A DNA stretch of 64,000 nt, from positions 450,306,287-450,370,286 of the forward strand of contig CM062296.1 in NCBI GenBank assembly GCA_031216915.1, in the 5' to 3' direction. Numbering within the stretch: position 1 is the stretch's first letter; every line of letters begins with the position of its first letter. The notes under the pieces were generated by a model. It saw nothing but the letters and a program-made list of their open reading frames with translations. It did no database searches and was not told the DNA's origin. This DNA is from Pictodentalium vernedei. Lineage: Eukaryota > Mollusca > Scaphopoda > Dentaliida > Dentaliidae. Below, one piece after another: positions 42,951-52,869 of the stretch. A program made the position numbers and the translations under genes.

Positions 42951-44480
42951 TAAACCTGTCAGTTATGATTGCTTTGAAGCTGGCTCTTCTTTCGAATTTC
43001 TTCCCTGTAAAGGCTGTCCTGATTGTGCTCGTGTTCATTCTCAATGGTCCAGGTTTCTTGATGATGTAGATGATGTCATTCCATTAGCTGTTCAAACTGT
43101 GAGTTCTCAAGAGCCTGTAGTTGTGGACACAAATGTTAAGGATACAGAGTTGAAATCTTTGAACAAAGCATGGTTTGATTCTTATTCTCGTGAACAGTTA
43201 AGTGAACTTCAGTTGCAGGACCCTGATCTGAAGCTGGTAATTTCTTGGAAGAAAAATGATGTATTGCCTTCAGATGCTGAACTTAGATTATGTAGCCCAG
43301 TTGTTAGATCCTTATGGCCCTGTCAGTCTCAGTTGTCACTGGTAGAAGATGTTTTGTTTTACAACTGGAGAGAAAATGAAGAAGATCACCCAGTTTTGGT
43401 TGTTCATTCCTCTTTAAGAGAAAAAGGTGCTGTATTTGTGTCATGATCTGAAACGTTGTGGTCATCTGGAACAAGATAAAACCTTAGCAGTTGGTATAAC
43501 ATGACACAGTTTTGTAGAGATTATGTCAAATCTTGCTCAGTCGGCAATGACAATAAAAAAGCAAATGTCAATCCCAGAGCTTCATTAAAATCCTTCCATG
43601 CTGATTATTCAATGGAAAGATTCCATTTGGACATCCTAGGACCATTCATTGAAAGTATCAATGGAAATAAATATTTGCTGTTAATGGTAGATCAATTTAC
43701 TAAATGGGTAGAGATTGCTGGACTTCCAGATCAAACTGCGTTGACTGTTGCTCAAAAGTTTTTAGTTCATATTATCGTTACTTTTGGCTGTCTTCTTGAA
43801 ATTCACACTGGCCAAGGCAGTAATTTGCAAAGCCATTTATTTGATTTATTGTGCAGTCTACTTGAAATTGCCAAAAATAGAACCACACCATATCACCCCT
43901 CCTCCAACGGCCAAGTTGAGAGGTACAATCGAATTTTGCTTCAAATGATTTGATGTTATATTGAACGCCAAAACAAAAACTGGGATATAGATTTGCCTTT
44001 ACTAGCTATGGCATTGCCTTCTACCGTTAACAAAAGTACTGGGTTTACCCCTAACCATCTTATGTTTGGAGGAGAATTGGCCCAACCGGTGGATCTTATG
44101 TTTGGACTACATTGTTCAACTAGAACAACCCCAGGTGATGGGTAAAACAGATTGAATTGTCTGTTGGGGAAGCTCATAAAACTGCCCATAAGACCTCAAA
44201 CCAGTCCCAAATTAGACAAAAAAGAACTCACGATTTAAGACTACAAGCGAAACAATATGAGGCTAGTGATATTGTGTATAAGAGGGATTCCACCACTAAA
44301 GTTAGAGTGAGTTCGAAATTAAACTTACCTTGGGTGGGTCCATATTTGGTTCTGGAAAGCAAGTCTCCATTATATAAAATTCAGGGACAAAAGGTAGTCA
44401 GTTAATCCATCAGGATAGATTAAAACCCTGTCATGATCGAGTCATGCCCATGTGGATGCAGCGATTGAGGCACAGATACT
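42943..44480 (+). pseudogene. Gypsy integrase, catalytic Asp lost
   Basis: Integrase inserts the DNA copy. A linker frame (42943-43446) leads to the zinc-binding segment, split by a frameshift near 43440 (CHDLKRCGHLEQDKTL, then QFCRDYVKSCSVG, where the last Cys of the HHCC is Gly). The core (43501-43953) has MERFHLDILGPF with the first Asp and SSNGQVERYNR with the Glu. The second Asp position (EIHTGQGSNLQ) is Gly instead of Asp, so the triad is broken. The C-terminal part (44157-44405) has KLNLPWVGPYLVLESKSPLY, the SH3-like tail. Several frame breaks. Confidence 0.9.
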
Positions 44481-44538
44481 TTGAAGAGCAGAAAGAAATG
44501 GTGGAACCTACTGTTGATTCACCAAAAAATAAATAGAA

Positions 44539-44665
44539 CCCATTCCCATCTTGGTCGGACATTATCGCTGACTCGGATGGAGGACTGGTGTCTACTTCAT
44601 TGCCATTACCATCCGGGCCGGACATTATCGCTGACTTAGATGGAAAACTGGCATCTTCAGATATT
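44539..44665 (+). repeat. Two-unit tandem repeat of about 63 bases after integrase
   Basis: GGTCGGACATTATCGCTGAC and GGCCGGACATTATCGCTGAC, each followed by T-AGATGG or TCGGATGG, lie about 63 bases apart. They sit between the integrase and the TatD ORF. Confidence 0.75.
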
Positions 44666-44669
44666 AATG

Positions 44670-45018
44670 AATCAACCGTGGATACACCATTGTGTCACAG
44701 TTGCCGTTAAGACATGAGGGGTACTGATTCCAGTCAAGCAGACGATCGTCAAGTAGAACCGTGATTTTATAACTCACTAGAAGATGATGTGCTGCCCAAA
44801 CTTTTTATGTAGACTCCAACCTCCTCATCTGGTTGACAGATAAGGAAGCCTGCACGATTTCTAGACTAATAGACGCCACTAGTTTTTAATCATTTGCACC
44901 AGAACAAACACTGCACTGTTTCTGGTACAAATTTTATTGTAAACTAGCAGTAAAAATTCCATTATTTTAGAAAATAGATCTTGATGAAGTCAACTTTACA
45001 GCAGATTATGATGAGAGT
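44670..45018 (+). mobile_element. Spacer before the TatD ORF
   Basis: The stretch contains stops in all frames. Near 44965 the sequence TTCCATTATTTTAG looks like a possible 3' splice site just upstream of the coding frame starting at 45019. That would resemble the spliced env-like third ORFs of some Gypsy elements, but this is speculation. Confidence 0.4.
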
Positions 45019-46470
45019 ATGGATGGATTTGTAATCGAGACTGCTGCAGCACCATCAAGCGGTGTAGAGAATAGGGAAGAAGATTGGCTGGAAGAAAAAA
45101 GAAATATAAAACCCATTTCCACTCGATTTTCTCATCGGAAATGCCAAAACTGCCAGTTGTGTCCAGCTAGAACTGTACATCTCAAGAATCATGTTTTGAA
45201 TGATCACTTGCCTTGGTTTTTAGGTTTTCATACATCTTGCGGACACAAAACTCATATAAAGGGCCCTGGTGGCAGAGAAACAGAATGTACCACTGAGAAG
45301 TGGTTTTATCTCAGGAATGGCCTATTTTACTTCTTCTGTAGTCTATTAAATTTAGGTAATTTGGAACTGCTACTACAGTATAATAATGAGCTTTCCCCCC
45401 CACATGACTCCAACGTTATTGAATATAGCAGAGAGGAAAGATTTTTAATGTCCCAGTATGTTGAGCTTGCTACTGGACAAACTGTGCATGAGTATCAATT
45501 AAATCTTTTCCCACCAAATTATGTCATTTTCCTCATGCATTGGAGAATACTCTGTAATCTTCTCTGTTACCTCAAACTGTCTGAAAACTTGTTAACAAAG
45601 GTCAAAAACGTGTCCGTTAGAATGTCATATTGCGGTAATGAGCTGTTACCACCTGTCAAAAATGTTACTCAGCCTTTATTTTGTGATTCACATTTTCATT
45701 TAGATCAATTATTGAAACAACTCCACTGTAAAACATTAAATTATGTCCAGAAATTATCTAGTAGTGATTAATTTGTACTAAAGTATGCTGTATCAAACTT
45801 TGTTTTTCCATAACAGTTTGCTTGCATTGATGCTCTCATTTCTGGAGACTCAAGAATTTCTATTGCAGTGGGAATACATCCCCATCTTTTATTACCTGGT
45901 GTAGTTAATTCCTTCACAAACAAAGTTGAAAATCTTTTAAAAGATAGAAAAAGTGAAAGCTTTGGGTGAAGTGGGTCTTGATTACACTACATTTTGTAAA
46001 TGTAATCCTGCTTGTGTGAATAAAGTACTTTGTAGATCCAAGAAAACTGAATCTCAGAAATTATTTTTAAAGCAGGTTCTTTCCTTGGCTGACAAATATC
46101 AGAAACCAGTCATTCTTCATTGTCGTGACCAAAATACTGATGATCGTCTACAGATCCTAATTGAAATGTGTTTGACATCATTGCCTATACACAGGCACTG
46201 CTAAATTGGAACGACAGAGGAATTGGTTCACTGGAATGTAATTCCACCAAATTTGTACTTTGGTTTGACCTTTTAAAGTGTCAGAAATTCCTTAACTATG
46301 AAAGCATTAACGAAAATTAAAGCAGGATGCCTTCTATTAGAATTGGATGCTCCATATCTTCCCACAGATTCTGACACTGCAAAGATCATTGCACAAATTA
46401 GAAACACATCACTTCTTGAGTTGTTGAAGACTTGCACTAACAAAGCCAGGAAGTTCTACAAATTATAAAC
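45019..46470 (+). pseudogene. Zinc finger plus TatD-family metallonuclease ORF inside the Gypsy element
   Basis: TatD proteins are metal-dependent DNases of the amidohydrolase fold. The first frame (45019-45771, 250 codons) has a Cys/His cluster, KCQNCQLCPARTVHLKNHVL followed by NDHLPW, resembling a zinc finger, and ends with FCDSHFHLDQLLKQ, which carries the TatD His-x-His. After a stop, frames continue with SIAVGIHPHLL (about 45860), ALGEVGLDYTT (45956), VILHCRDQ (about 46110) and LLLELDAPYLPTDSD (about 46340). These are the usual TatD metal-binding blocks, all present and in order. At least four stops or frameshifts interrupt it. The layout recalls TATDN2-like proteins. It lies between integrase and the purine tract, inside the LTRs. 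Confidence 0.88.
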
Positions 46471-46474
46471 CACT

Positions 46475-46785
46475 ACATCAGAATAACATGTAAATAACAT
46501 TTTGTAAACATGTACACATGTGAATACAAGTGCATTTTTAATAATACCAGTATGAGTTTATCTTTGGGTTATATATCTTGGGAAGGTATTCTGCTTTCTC
46601 ATTCAAATTTTATTAGACACTCAAACTGAATAAGTTAGAATTTTGTCCTGCTGATGTTTCAAGTAGACTGATGGGAAAGTTTTCAACTTTCTCGTCAGAA
46701 AATTTAATATAATACATTCTTCTGTGGTAATTCACCCACTTACTCAAGTATTATTTATTTTAAAAAAATATATATGGAAATTTTT
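46475..46785 (+). mobile_element. Gypsy 3' untranslated region
   Basis: AT-rich, no ORF. It connects the TatD ORF to the purine tract. Confidence 0.6.
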
Positions 46786-46789
46786 TATA

Positions 46790-46802
46790 GACAAGAGAGG
46801 AA
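46790..46802 (+). other. Polypurine tract
   Basis: GACAAGAGAGGAA directly precedes the 3' LTR. Purine tracts here prime plus-strand synthesis in LTR elements. One C interrupts it. Confidence 0.75.
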
Positions 46803-47022
46803 TGTGGTACAAAAGGCCTGTCTCCATATCAGCTCCGGTTTCTACTTTGGATTAAATATCAAGTGCATCCAAGATACCAAGACGCCATCGGTAAATAGAA
46901 CAACCTCACTTGATTCTGAACTACAGCTCTGAAAGCATCATCGATCTTGATAGACGACTCCATCGGAATCAAGTCACCTTGGAAAGGTAATTTATCTTTC
47001 TTTTGTAGAGTTTTGCTACAAT
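46803..47022 (+). repeat. Gypsy 3' LTR
   Basis: The 220 bases match the 5' LTR and again end in GCTACA. The following ATGCGTAGCACGG is the continuation of unit 1 and also occurs at about 50341 in unit 2. Confidence 0.93.
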
Positions 47023-47912
47023 GCGTAGCACGGGTCCCGTTCACTAGTTTTGCATAAAAAATATAATGTTACAGAACTTGTCTCAACAAATCAACAATGG
47101 AAACCCCTTTTTATTTATGATATGCAGGAGAAAATTAAACGTCACACAACATAAGTAAGTTCAGTGAACATTCATGTTGAAGGCATTCCAGGCATTCTAT
47201 GTTTTAAGATAGAACAGAGTGAGGGCGGAGTACGGGGTACTGGAATCAACGAACCGAAGTGGAGTTTTTGCTGTATTTCACGAGCACCGAAAGTGCGCGT
47301 GAAATACAGAAAACACCCCATCTCCTCCTCTCCCCGTACTCTACCCGTGTTGTAACTGTATTTACACCACAATTAACTTGAATTATGTGACTGAAGTTCA
47401 TATTTAGAGAGACAAATATCATCTTCGGTGGTTTGATAACTTTCTTTCTTGGCAAGCATTTCGGATGGAAAAGGTACGTAACAAAGATATATGTGCATAA
47501 ATGTTTGTGAAACTACACAGCCTGTGATGAGTCCGCCATTATCAAATTGGAAAGTCGCTTATAACTTCGATAAATGTGGATCTTACTATAATTCAAGTTG
47601 ATCTGTTTGTCGGTTCAGTTTGTCGTTTCTGTTTGTTGTGACGCGCCCTATCTTCGAAATGTCTAATAACTTTATTGCTTGGCAAGCATTTCATTCACGT
47701 CAGAACGTTACTCAGACGTGTAACATTCAGTAACATCCAGTCAGATGCGTTCTTACATGACGTACTTACGTGTAATCCAGATTCTACGCGTGGTGTATCT
47801 ACTCCATTTCCCAATATCTGAGTTGCATTGCGTAGCGTTGAACATGCACGGCAATCGTGTTATAAAATACGATAACATTCATTAACACTATTCATTTTAG
47901 GAACAACTTCTT
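47023..47912. repeat. Unit 1 sequence between the Gypsy element and the SINE
   Basis: It aligns with 50341-50955 of unit 2, with extra sequence (about 47470-47680) that resembles 37900-38100. It contains a hairpin at about 47232-47342 (GAGTACGGGG and CCCCGTACTC arms, GCTGTATTTCACG near the centre). The hairpin is also present at 50530-50625, so it predates the duplication. Opposing short frames there are palindrome artefacts. Confidence 0.7.
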
Positions 47913-48320
47913 CATATATTATTTATGTATTGGTGTTTAAGGTCACATACTTATGCACAGTGGCTAATCGTGACCGTGACAGTTTTACGGGTGGAGGAAG
48001 CCGGAAACCCGGAGAGAACCACCGAGCAACGATGAGCACCTGTCAGCTCTTCAACATCGCAACTCTGAACTCTGCACCGCGGCACAGCCAGGGTTAGATT
48101 GGTTGAAGACTGCGCACCATCGACGTGCAGTACACCTTAGTACGCTGCGTCATCGTGTCCCCATGTAGGCAATTGGGGTTAAGTGCCTTGCCCAAGAACA
48201 CAACGCGAGAGCGCGAAGCAGTCGCTGAAATGGTCACCAATCCAACTACTAACCGCGCCCGACGTTGCTTAACGTCGGTGATCTGACGAGAACCGGTTAC
48301 CGCGACGCCACCACGCCCTA
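47913..48320 (-). mobile_element. 5S rRNA-headed SINE, full length, 11-bp target duplication
   Basis: Target duplicates AACAACTTCTT at 47902-47912 and 48321-48331 bracket it. Unit 2 has one copy at about 50953. On the minus strand the head reads GTTAAGCAACGTCGGGC and GGTTAGTAGTTGGATTGG, the internal promoter part of 5S rRNA. The body has TTCTTGGGCAAGGCACTTAA and the tail is a short, decayed TAAA-like run. RNA polymerase III transcription is inferred from the head. Confidence 0.9.
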
Positions 48321-48435
48321 AACAACTTCTTAATAAGTATTGTATAGTACTAACCAATATTACAATATGTAAGTGAAGGTACGGCTTCATTGCGATTTTC
48401 GTTGTATGCACTAGAAAATGATTGCTTCTGTATAA

Positions 48436-48679
48436 CCCTTTACCCAACGTAACGGACAAAAACGGCAGGCGCTATTCACAAAAATCACCATCCAATTTTT
48501 ATTATTTTTTTCACTTTTTGTCTCAAAAACATAGCTTATGACCCCCTCATTGGAACAAGCTGAACGAGCTCTTTCCAATGAAGGGTCACAAGCTATGCTT
48601 TTGACGCAAAAATAAAAACAATTAATTATTCACGAATTTTATTTGCAAGTGTTGTCTTCCTATCGTGTTAGGTAAAGGG
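48436..48679 (+). mobile_element. TTAA hairpin MITE, family 1, in unit 1
   Basis: The ends CCCTTTACCCAACG and GTTAGGTAAAGGG lie between ATAA (48432-48435) and TTAA (48680-48683). Unit 2 has a single ATAAAG at about 51027 in the equivalent place. The central hairpin is GCTTATGACCCCCTCATTGG and its complement, with more mismatches than other copies. Confidence 0.88.
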
Positions 48680-49059
48680 TTAAAACGTCTAGTAAGGAAA
48701 ACTCAAAAACAAAACCCCAGCAAATTTACCACTATCCACTGCAGACTGACAAACTGTTGAAAGGGGTGGCCTCTTTTAAATTGTAACTTTACTGGTTTGT
48801 GGCAATTGTTTTATTGCGGTGGATTACCACCGCTAGATTTATGAGTATTGTAACATGGTACCTAGGAGCCCATGAGCTGAAATTTTGCCAATGCTGTTAC
48901 TTCCTTTACTGAGAATTAAAAATAACTGAATGGATAATCCACACACCATGGTGTTTTATTAATAACTACTGTACTGTTTGGGGAAGCTAAGGCGTCCACA
49001 AAGTCCTGAACAACCTAATAAATATAAATATTGTTTTATGTTGGAGAGATGTTTTTTTT

Positions 49060-51400
49060 TCTTATCCACCCAGTAGTATTTTCAAATGTTTCGAAATTGT
49101 GTTTGGTGTGTAACGTTCCTGCAATTAAACAAACACATGGCAAGCTGGGTTAAAAATTAAACACCCCATAATGGCTGAGTTACCCTTTGAATCATGATGA
49201 TTACTTCTATGAGAGGACAATGCCTTCATTTAAAAGAGTCTATATTCATTACTTGATGGGGTTGTTGAAAATATTGATCAGTACCCTACCAAATTCACCA
49301 AGCAAATATTTTCTAAATGACATTAGGTCACATCAAGATCTTGATCCACAAAAATTGGCTTTCTCTTTTCGTGGTTAATTAAAGACGAAAATATGTTTTC
49401 CTTCTGTCTTACCAACTCAAATCATGACGCCATCGATGATATCACCCTATATTATAGTTTCCTCGATAGGTTTGGCTGATTTGTTGAGAAATCGCCAGTG
49501 TTCACGCTGATCTAAAAGCTTTTGGTATCATGTGGAATTTTTCAGGTGCCAAATGAAAGATTTTGTTGCCATGTGGAATCTGATTGTAAAAGAGAACAAA
49601 TTAACCATATATCGTCCCTTGGGTGCAACAGGGTACCATCTGCAATGCAAAAGCAATGCAAAAATAAATTGTGACACTTGTAACTCTTGTAACACTCAAA
49701 CAATGGTATTTTAGTTTTACCTTTCCCCATAAAGTATTTTAGTTGCAATAAAACATAAACGATAAAAAATATAGACAAAAACTAAAATTAATAAATAATT
49801 AAATAAACAAAGAAAAAAGGCTAATATTGACGTTTACAACATTTTTATTTACTCAGTGTTTATTTACTCAAAATAAACTATATGTGAATAATTTATTATC
49901 TTGCACAAGGTTTATAAAAAAAGATGAAGACGGATGAAAAGGATTAAGTATCAAAGAAATGTTTGTATAAATTCTTGCAAAGAAAGAGAAACTACCGATC
50001 CTTTATGAATCCGTCATTATCAAACTTGAAAGGTCGCTTGTTATTCGATAAAGGTAGATTGTTCTATAATTCAAGTTAATCTGTCTGTCGTTTGTATGTC
50101 ATTTCTTTTTGTCATGACGTGCCCTATATCCCCAGTCTCTACGGGCCAGTTCATCTTTAAACCATGCAAGACTGTTTTCCTATCCGATATAACTAAATGG
50201 CATATTTGGTGGCAACAGTTTGCGCTATTTACAGAGAATCGGCAATTGTGTCTTAAGATACGTGTTAGTAAAACACTTTATGATTCGAAGACTTCTATGG
50301 TATAAGGAGGAAACTCGAAATGCCACCTATCGAAAAAACCATGCGTAGCACGTGTCCCGTTCACTAGTAATGCATAAAAAATATAATGTTACAGGACTTG
50401 TCTCAACAAATCAACAATGGAAAACCCGGGAGAAAATTAAACGTCACACAACATAAGTAAGTTTATTGGACATTCATCTTGAAAACACTCCAATCATTCT
50501 ATATGGTAAGATTGAACACAATGAGGGTGGAGTACGGGGCACCGGAATCAACAAACGGAAGTGTAGTTTTTGCTGTATTGCACAAGCACCAAAGAAAAAG
50601 CTCCACTCCTGTCCCCGTACTCTATCCGTGTTGTTGTGTTCTTATGTATACCACGATTAAACTTCAATTACGTGACTGAAGCTAATATTTAGAAATAAAA
50701 ATATCATCTTGGGTGGTCTTTTTTCTTTCTGTCCAGGCAAGTATTTCATTTACGTGAGAACGTCGCTCAGACGCGTAACATCCTGTTACATCCAGTCAGT
50801 TGCGTTCTTACATGACGTTCATATGCGTAATCCAGATTCTACGCGTGTTGTATCTAGAACATTTATCAATATCTGTGTTGCACAGCGTAACGTTGAACAT
50901 GAACAGCAATCGTGTTATAAAATGCGATAACATTTGTTAACACAATTTTTTTAGAACAGCTTCTTAATAGGTATAGGAAGGTACTTTTATAGTGCTTTGT
51001 ATGTACTAGAAAATGATTGTGTATGTATAAAGAGTCTGGTACATAAACAAACCCAAAGCAAATTTACCACTATTATTCACTGCCGACTGATAAACTGTTG
51101 AAAGGGTTGTCCTCTTTGAAATTGCTACATTACTGGTTTGTTGCAACTGTTTCATTGCTTTGGCCTGCCTTCGCTAGCTTTATGAGTATCATCATGTGGT
51201 ACTTAGTAGCCCATGAGCTGAAATTTTGCCAATGCTGTTTCTTCCTTCAGGAACATTAAAAATAATTGAATGGATAATCCACACACCTTGGCGTTGTAGT
51301 AATAACTACTGTGCTGTTCGGGGAATCTAAGGCGTCCACAAAACCCTGAACAACCTAAGAAATATAAAAATTATTTGGTGTTAGTAGTTGAGATAGTTTT
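49060..51400. repeat. Segmental tandem duplication, unit 2 (without the four later insertions)
   Basis: It begins CTTATCCACCCAGTAG (versus CTTATCCGCCCAGCAG at 31886) and runs collinear with unit 1 to the GGCGTCCACAAAACCCTGAA region and just beyond. It keeps the empty sites for the LINE (about 49450), Gypsy (about 50341), SINE (about 50953) and MITE (about 51027). No gene seen. Confidence 0.85.
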
Positions 51401-51764
51401 TGTCTTGCCATGTATTAGTAAACATTTGTATTTAATCCAGAAGAAATATGATCATTGTGATGTATTGAGCAGAACTAAAATACTTCGTGTGGACTCCAAA
51501 ACACTCCAAACTCCAATTATCGGCCAGACTGTTCAAGCTAGCGTGTTGTATACCAGCAGGAGAGTTCCTGAAAGGTTTTGGGGTGCCACAATTATTCGTC
51601 TGTATGGGTGCCTCAGATATCGATTAGCTCTTGCTAGTAATCATGTAGTTTCTTACGAGACTGAATTTGATACTTGGACTAATGCCATACATACAGTCAT
51701 ACAAAATGAGTCTGTAACCCCCCGATTCGGCATGTTGGGAGCTAGGTTGCTTTATCTGAAGTAG
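51375..51764 (+). CDS. Unassigned 129-codon open frame, doubtful
   Basis: It is the longest open frame here without an assigned family, with mixed residue content (RRVPERFWGATIIRLYGCLR, SNHVVSYETEFDTWTNAIH). No motif is recognised. Its first codons overlap the end of the duplicated unit. It could be a remnant of a transposon ORF or chance. Confidence 0.2.
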   Translation: MVLVVEIVFVLPCISKHLYLIQKKYDHCDVLSRTKILRVDSKTLQTPIIGQTVQASVLYTSRRVPERFWGATIIRLYGCLRYRLALASNHVVSYETEFDTWTNAIHTVIQNESVTPRFGMLGARLLYLK

Positions 51765-51874
51765 GACACGTGTTAATTAAGTAACAAGTTGGGAAGCCGA
51801 TGCAATTAAATTTCCAAGAACTCTTAGATTTCAACCACAATTCCAAATGATCACTACTCCAACTACATCATTAA

Positions 51875-52106
51875 CACTTTGAACCCAAGGGGCCTCTTTT
51901 CCGGCACAGGAACATGAAACTTCATAACTTTATTAAGTAGGATGCCTGTTAAAATTAGTGAGTTGGGTAGACCAATCAATATTTTCATCGTGCAGCCCAA
52001 GGCTACACGTTGAAAATACTAATTAGTCTACCCCCAAATAATGAATATGGACTCCTCTAATTGCTGTCATTGAACATAAATGGAAAGTACCAACATGGTT
52101 CAAGGG
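51875..52106 (+). mobile_element. TTAA hairpin MITE, family 2
   Basis: Perfect TTAA duplicates at 51871-51874 and 52107-52110 flank the ends CACTTTGAACCC and GGTTCAAGGG. The hairpin has CAATATTTTCATCGTGCAGC and its complement. Confidence 0.87.
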
Positions 52107-52154
52107 TTAAGGCATGCCTTCGTCGACGGCATGCATTCATGATGCAGGGGGAAT

Positions 52155-52205
52155 ATTAAATAAATAAATAAATAAATTAATAAATAAATAAATAAATAAA
52201 TAAAA
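52155..52205. repeat. TAAA microsatellite
   Basis: About 12 TAAA units with one interruption. It may be a SINE or LINE tail whose body is lost. Confidence 0.8.
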
Positions 52206-52214
52206 AACGTGATC

Positions 52215-52545
52215 GCTGGGATGGTATCCATCGGAATAGGTATTCACAGGGATATTTAACCACTGAGACAGGTAATGACTTGGCTATCTAACCACTTTGA
52301 TATGAAACCACTACAATATTAACAACCGCGATATGTAAACAGTTAAATGGGTAACTACCATGATATGTATCCATTAGGGTTTGTAACTACTAGGGTATCC
52401 AAAGGGTATAGAAGAAACCACAAGATCTGTAATTGCTTGGATATGTGACCACTGGCGAATCAACCACTGCCAAATGTAATCCTTAGACCATGTGACAACT
52501 GGAGGAGGAGACCACGAGTGTATCAAATCACTACGATGGAATCCA
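52215..52545. repeat. Degenerate minisatellite, unit about 20 bases
   Basis: Variants of GATATGTAACCACTGGG recur throughout (GGATATTTAACCACTGAG, GATATGAAACCACTACAA, GGATATGTGACCACTGG and others). The units are too diverged for a clean consensus by eye. Confidence 0.6.
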
Positions 52546-52654
52546 CAGCTCAGCTATCTTGTTATAACAACTTAGTATTTTGGTGTGACACTAATACACT
52601 GCCGGCTTTAGGTTTCAAAAATGAGCTAAAATTTCATGTCTTTGAAAACTCAGG

Positions 52655-52865
52655 TCCCCGAAACAAAATCTTCAGTGTACAGGATCTTCCGATTATATGG
52701 CGTTCGGAACATCGTCCTCTAGAGTACAGGACCTTGGGAGTATCAGACCTTTGGAATATTTGACTTTAGGAATACCGAACCTTTGGAGTATTGGGCCTTT
52801 GAAAAATCTGACTATCGGTGTATTGGGGCTTCGGAATATCGACACATGGGAGTATTTGGAATAAA
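52655..52865. repeat. Degenerate minisatellite, unit about 17 bases
   Basis: Variants of GACCTTTGGAGTATTGG recur about ten times (GACCTTGGGAGTATCA, GACCTTTGGAATATTTG, ACCTTTGGAGTATTGG, GCTTCGGAATATCGA). The motif differs from that of the neighbouring repeat. Confidence 0.65.
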
Positions 52866-52869
52866 AACA

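Larger units (their letters stand above)
38316..47022 (+). mobile_element. Ty3/Gypsy LTR retrotransposon carrying extra HhH and zinc finger-TatD ORFs
   Basis: The 8.7-kb element has paired LTRs, a primer-site-like TGG just after the 5' LTR and a purine tract just before the 3' LTR. The order is HhH ORF, Gag, protease, RT, RNase H, integrase, spacer with a 63-base tandem repeat, and zinc finger-TatD ORF. All coding parts carry stops or frameshifts, the RT has lost its N-terminal part and the integrase has lost one catalytic Asp. It inserted in unit 1 after the segmental duplication, since unit 2 retains the empty site. The two LTRs differ at roughly one position in fifteen by eye, so the insertion is not very recent. 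Confidence 0.92.
31886..49059. repeat. Segmental tandem duplication, unit 1 (expanded by insertions)
   Basis: Once the inserted elements are removed, 31886-32327, 37496-38315 and 47023-49059 form one continuous sequence. It matches unit 2 (49060-51400) from end to end. Matching anchors include CACATGGCAAGCTG (31960 and 49135), AACAAATTAACCAT near 37623 and 49600, CGTTCACTAGT (47040 and 50358) and TCTAAGGCGTCCACAAA-type sequence (near 48990 and 51328). Insertions in unit 1 are a LINE, a Gypsy element, a SINE and a MITE. Confidence 0.85.

Noticed and set aside
44965-45018. Spliced env-like transcript for the TatD ORF
   Set aside because: An acceptor-like TTTTAG is present but no matching donor could be identified. 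Mentioned only as speculation.
45771-45833. Short intron between the first and second TatD frames (TTTTTCCATAACAG acceptor-like)
   Set aside because: The gap would be about 60 bases or less with no convincing donor, and other stops follow. Ordinary decay is simpler.
48255-48320. Possible 5S rRNA gene
   Set aside because: Only the internal promoter part is similar. It is fused to a SINE body with a target duplication, so it is a SINE head.
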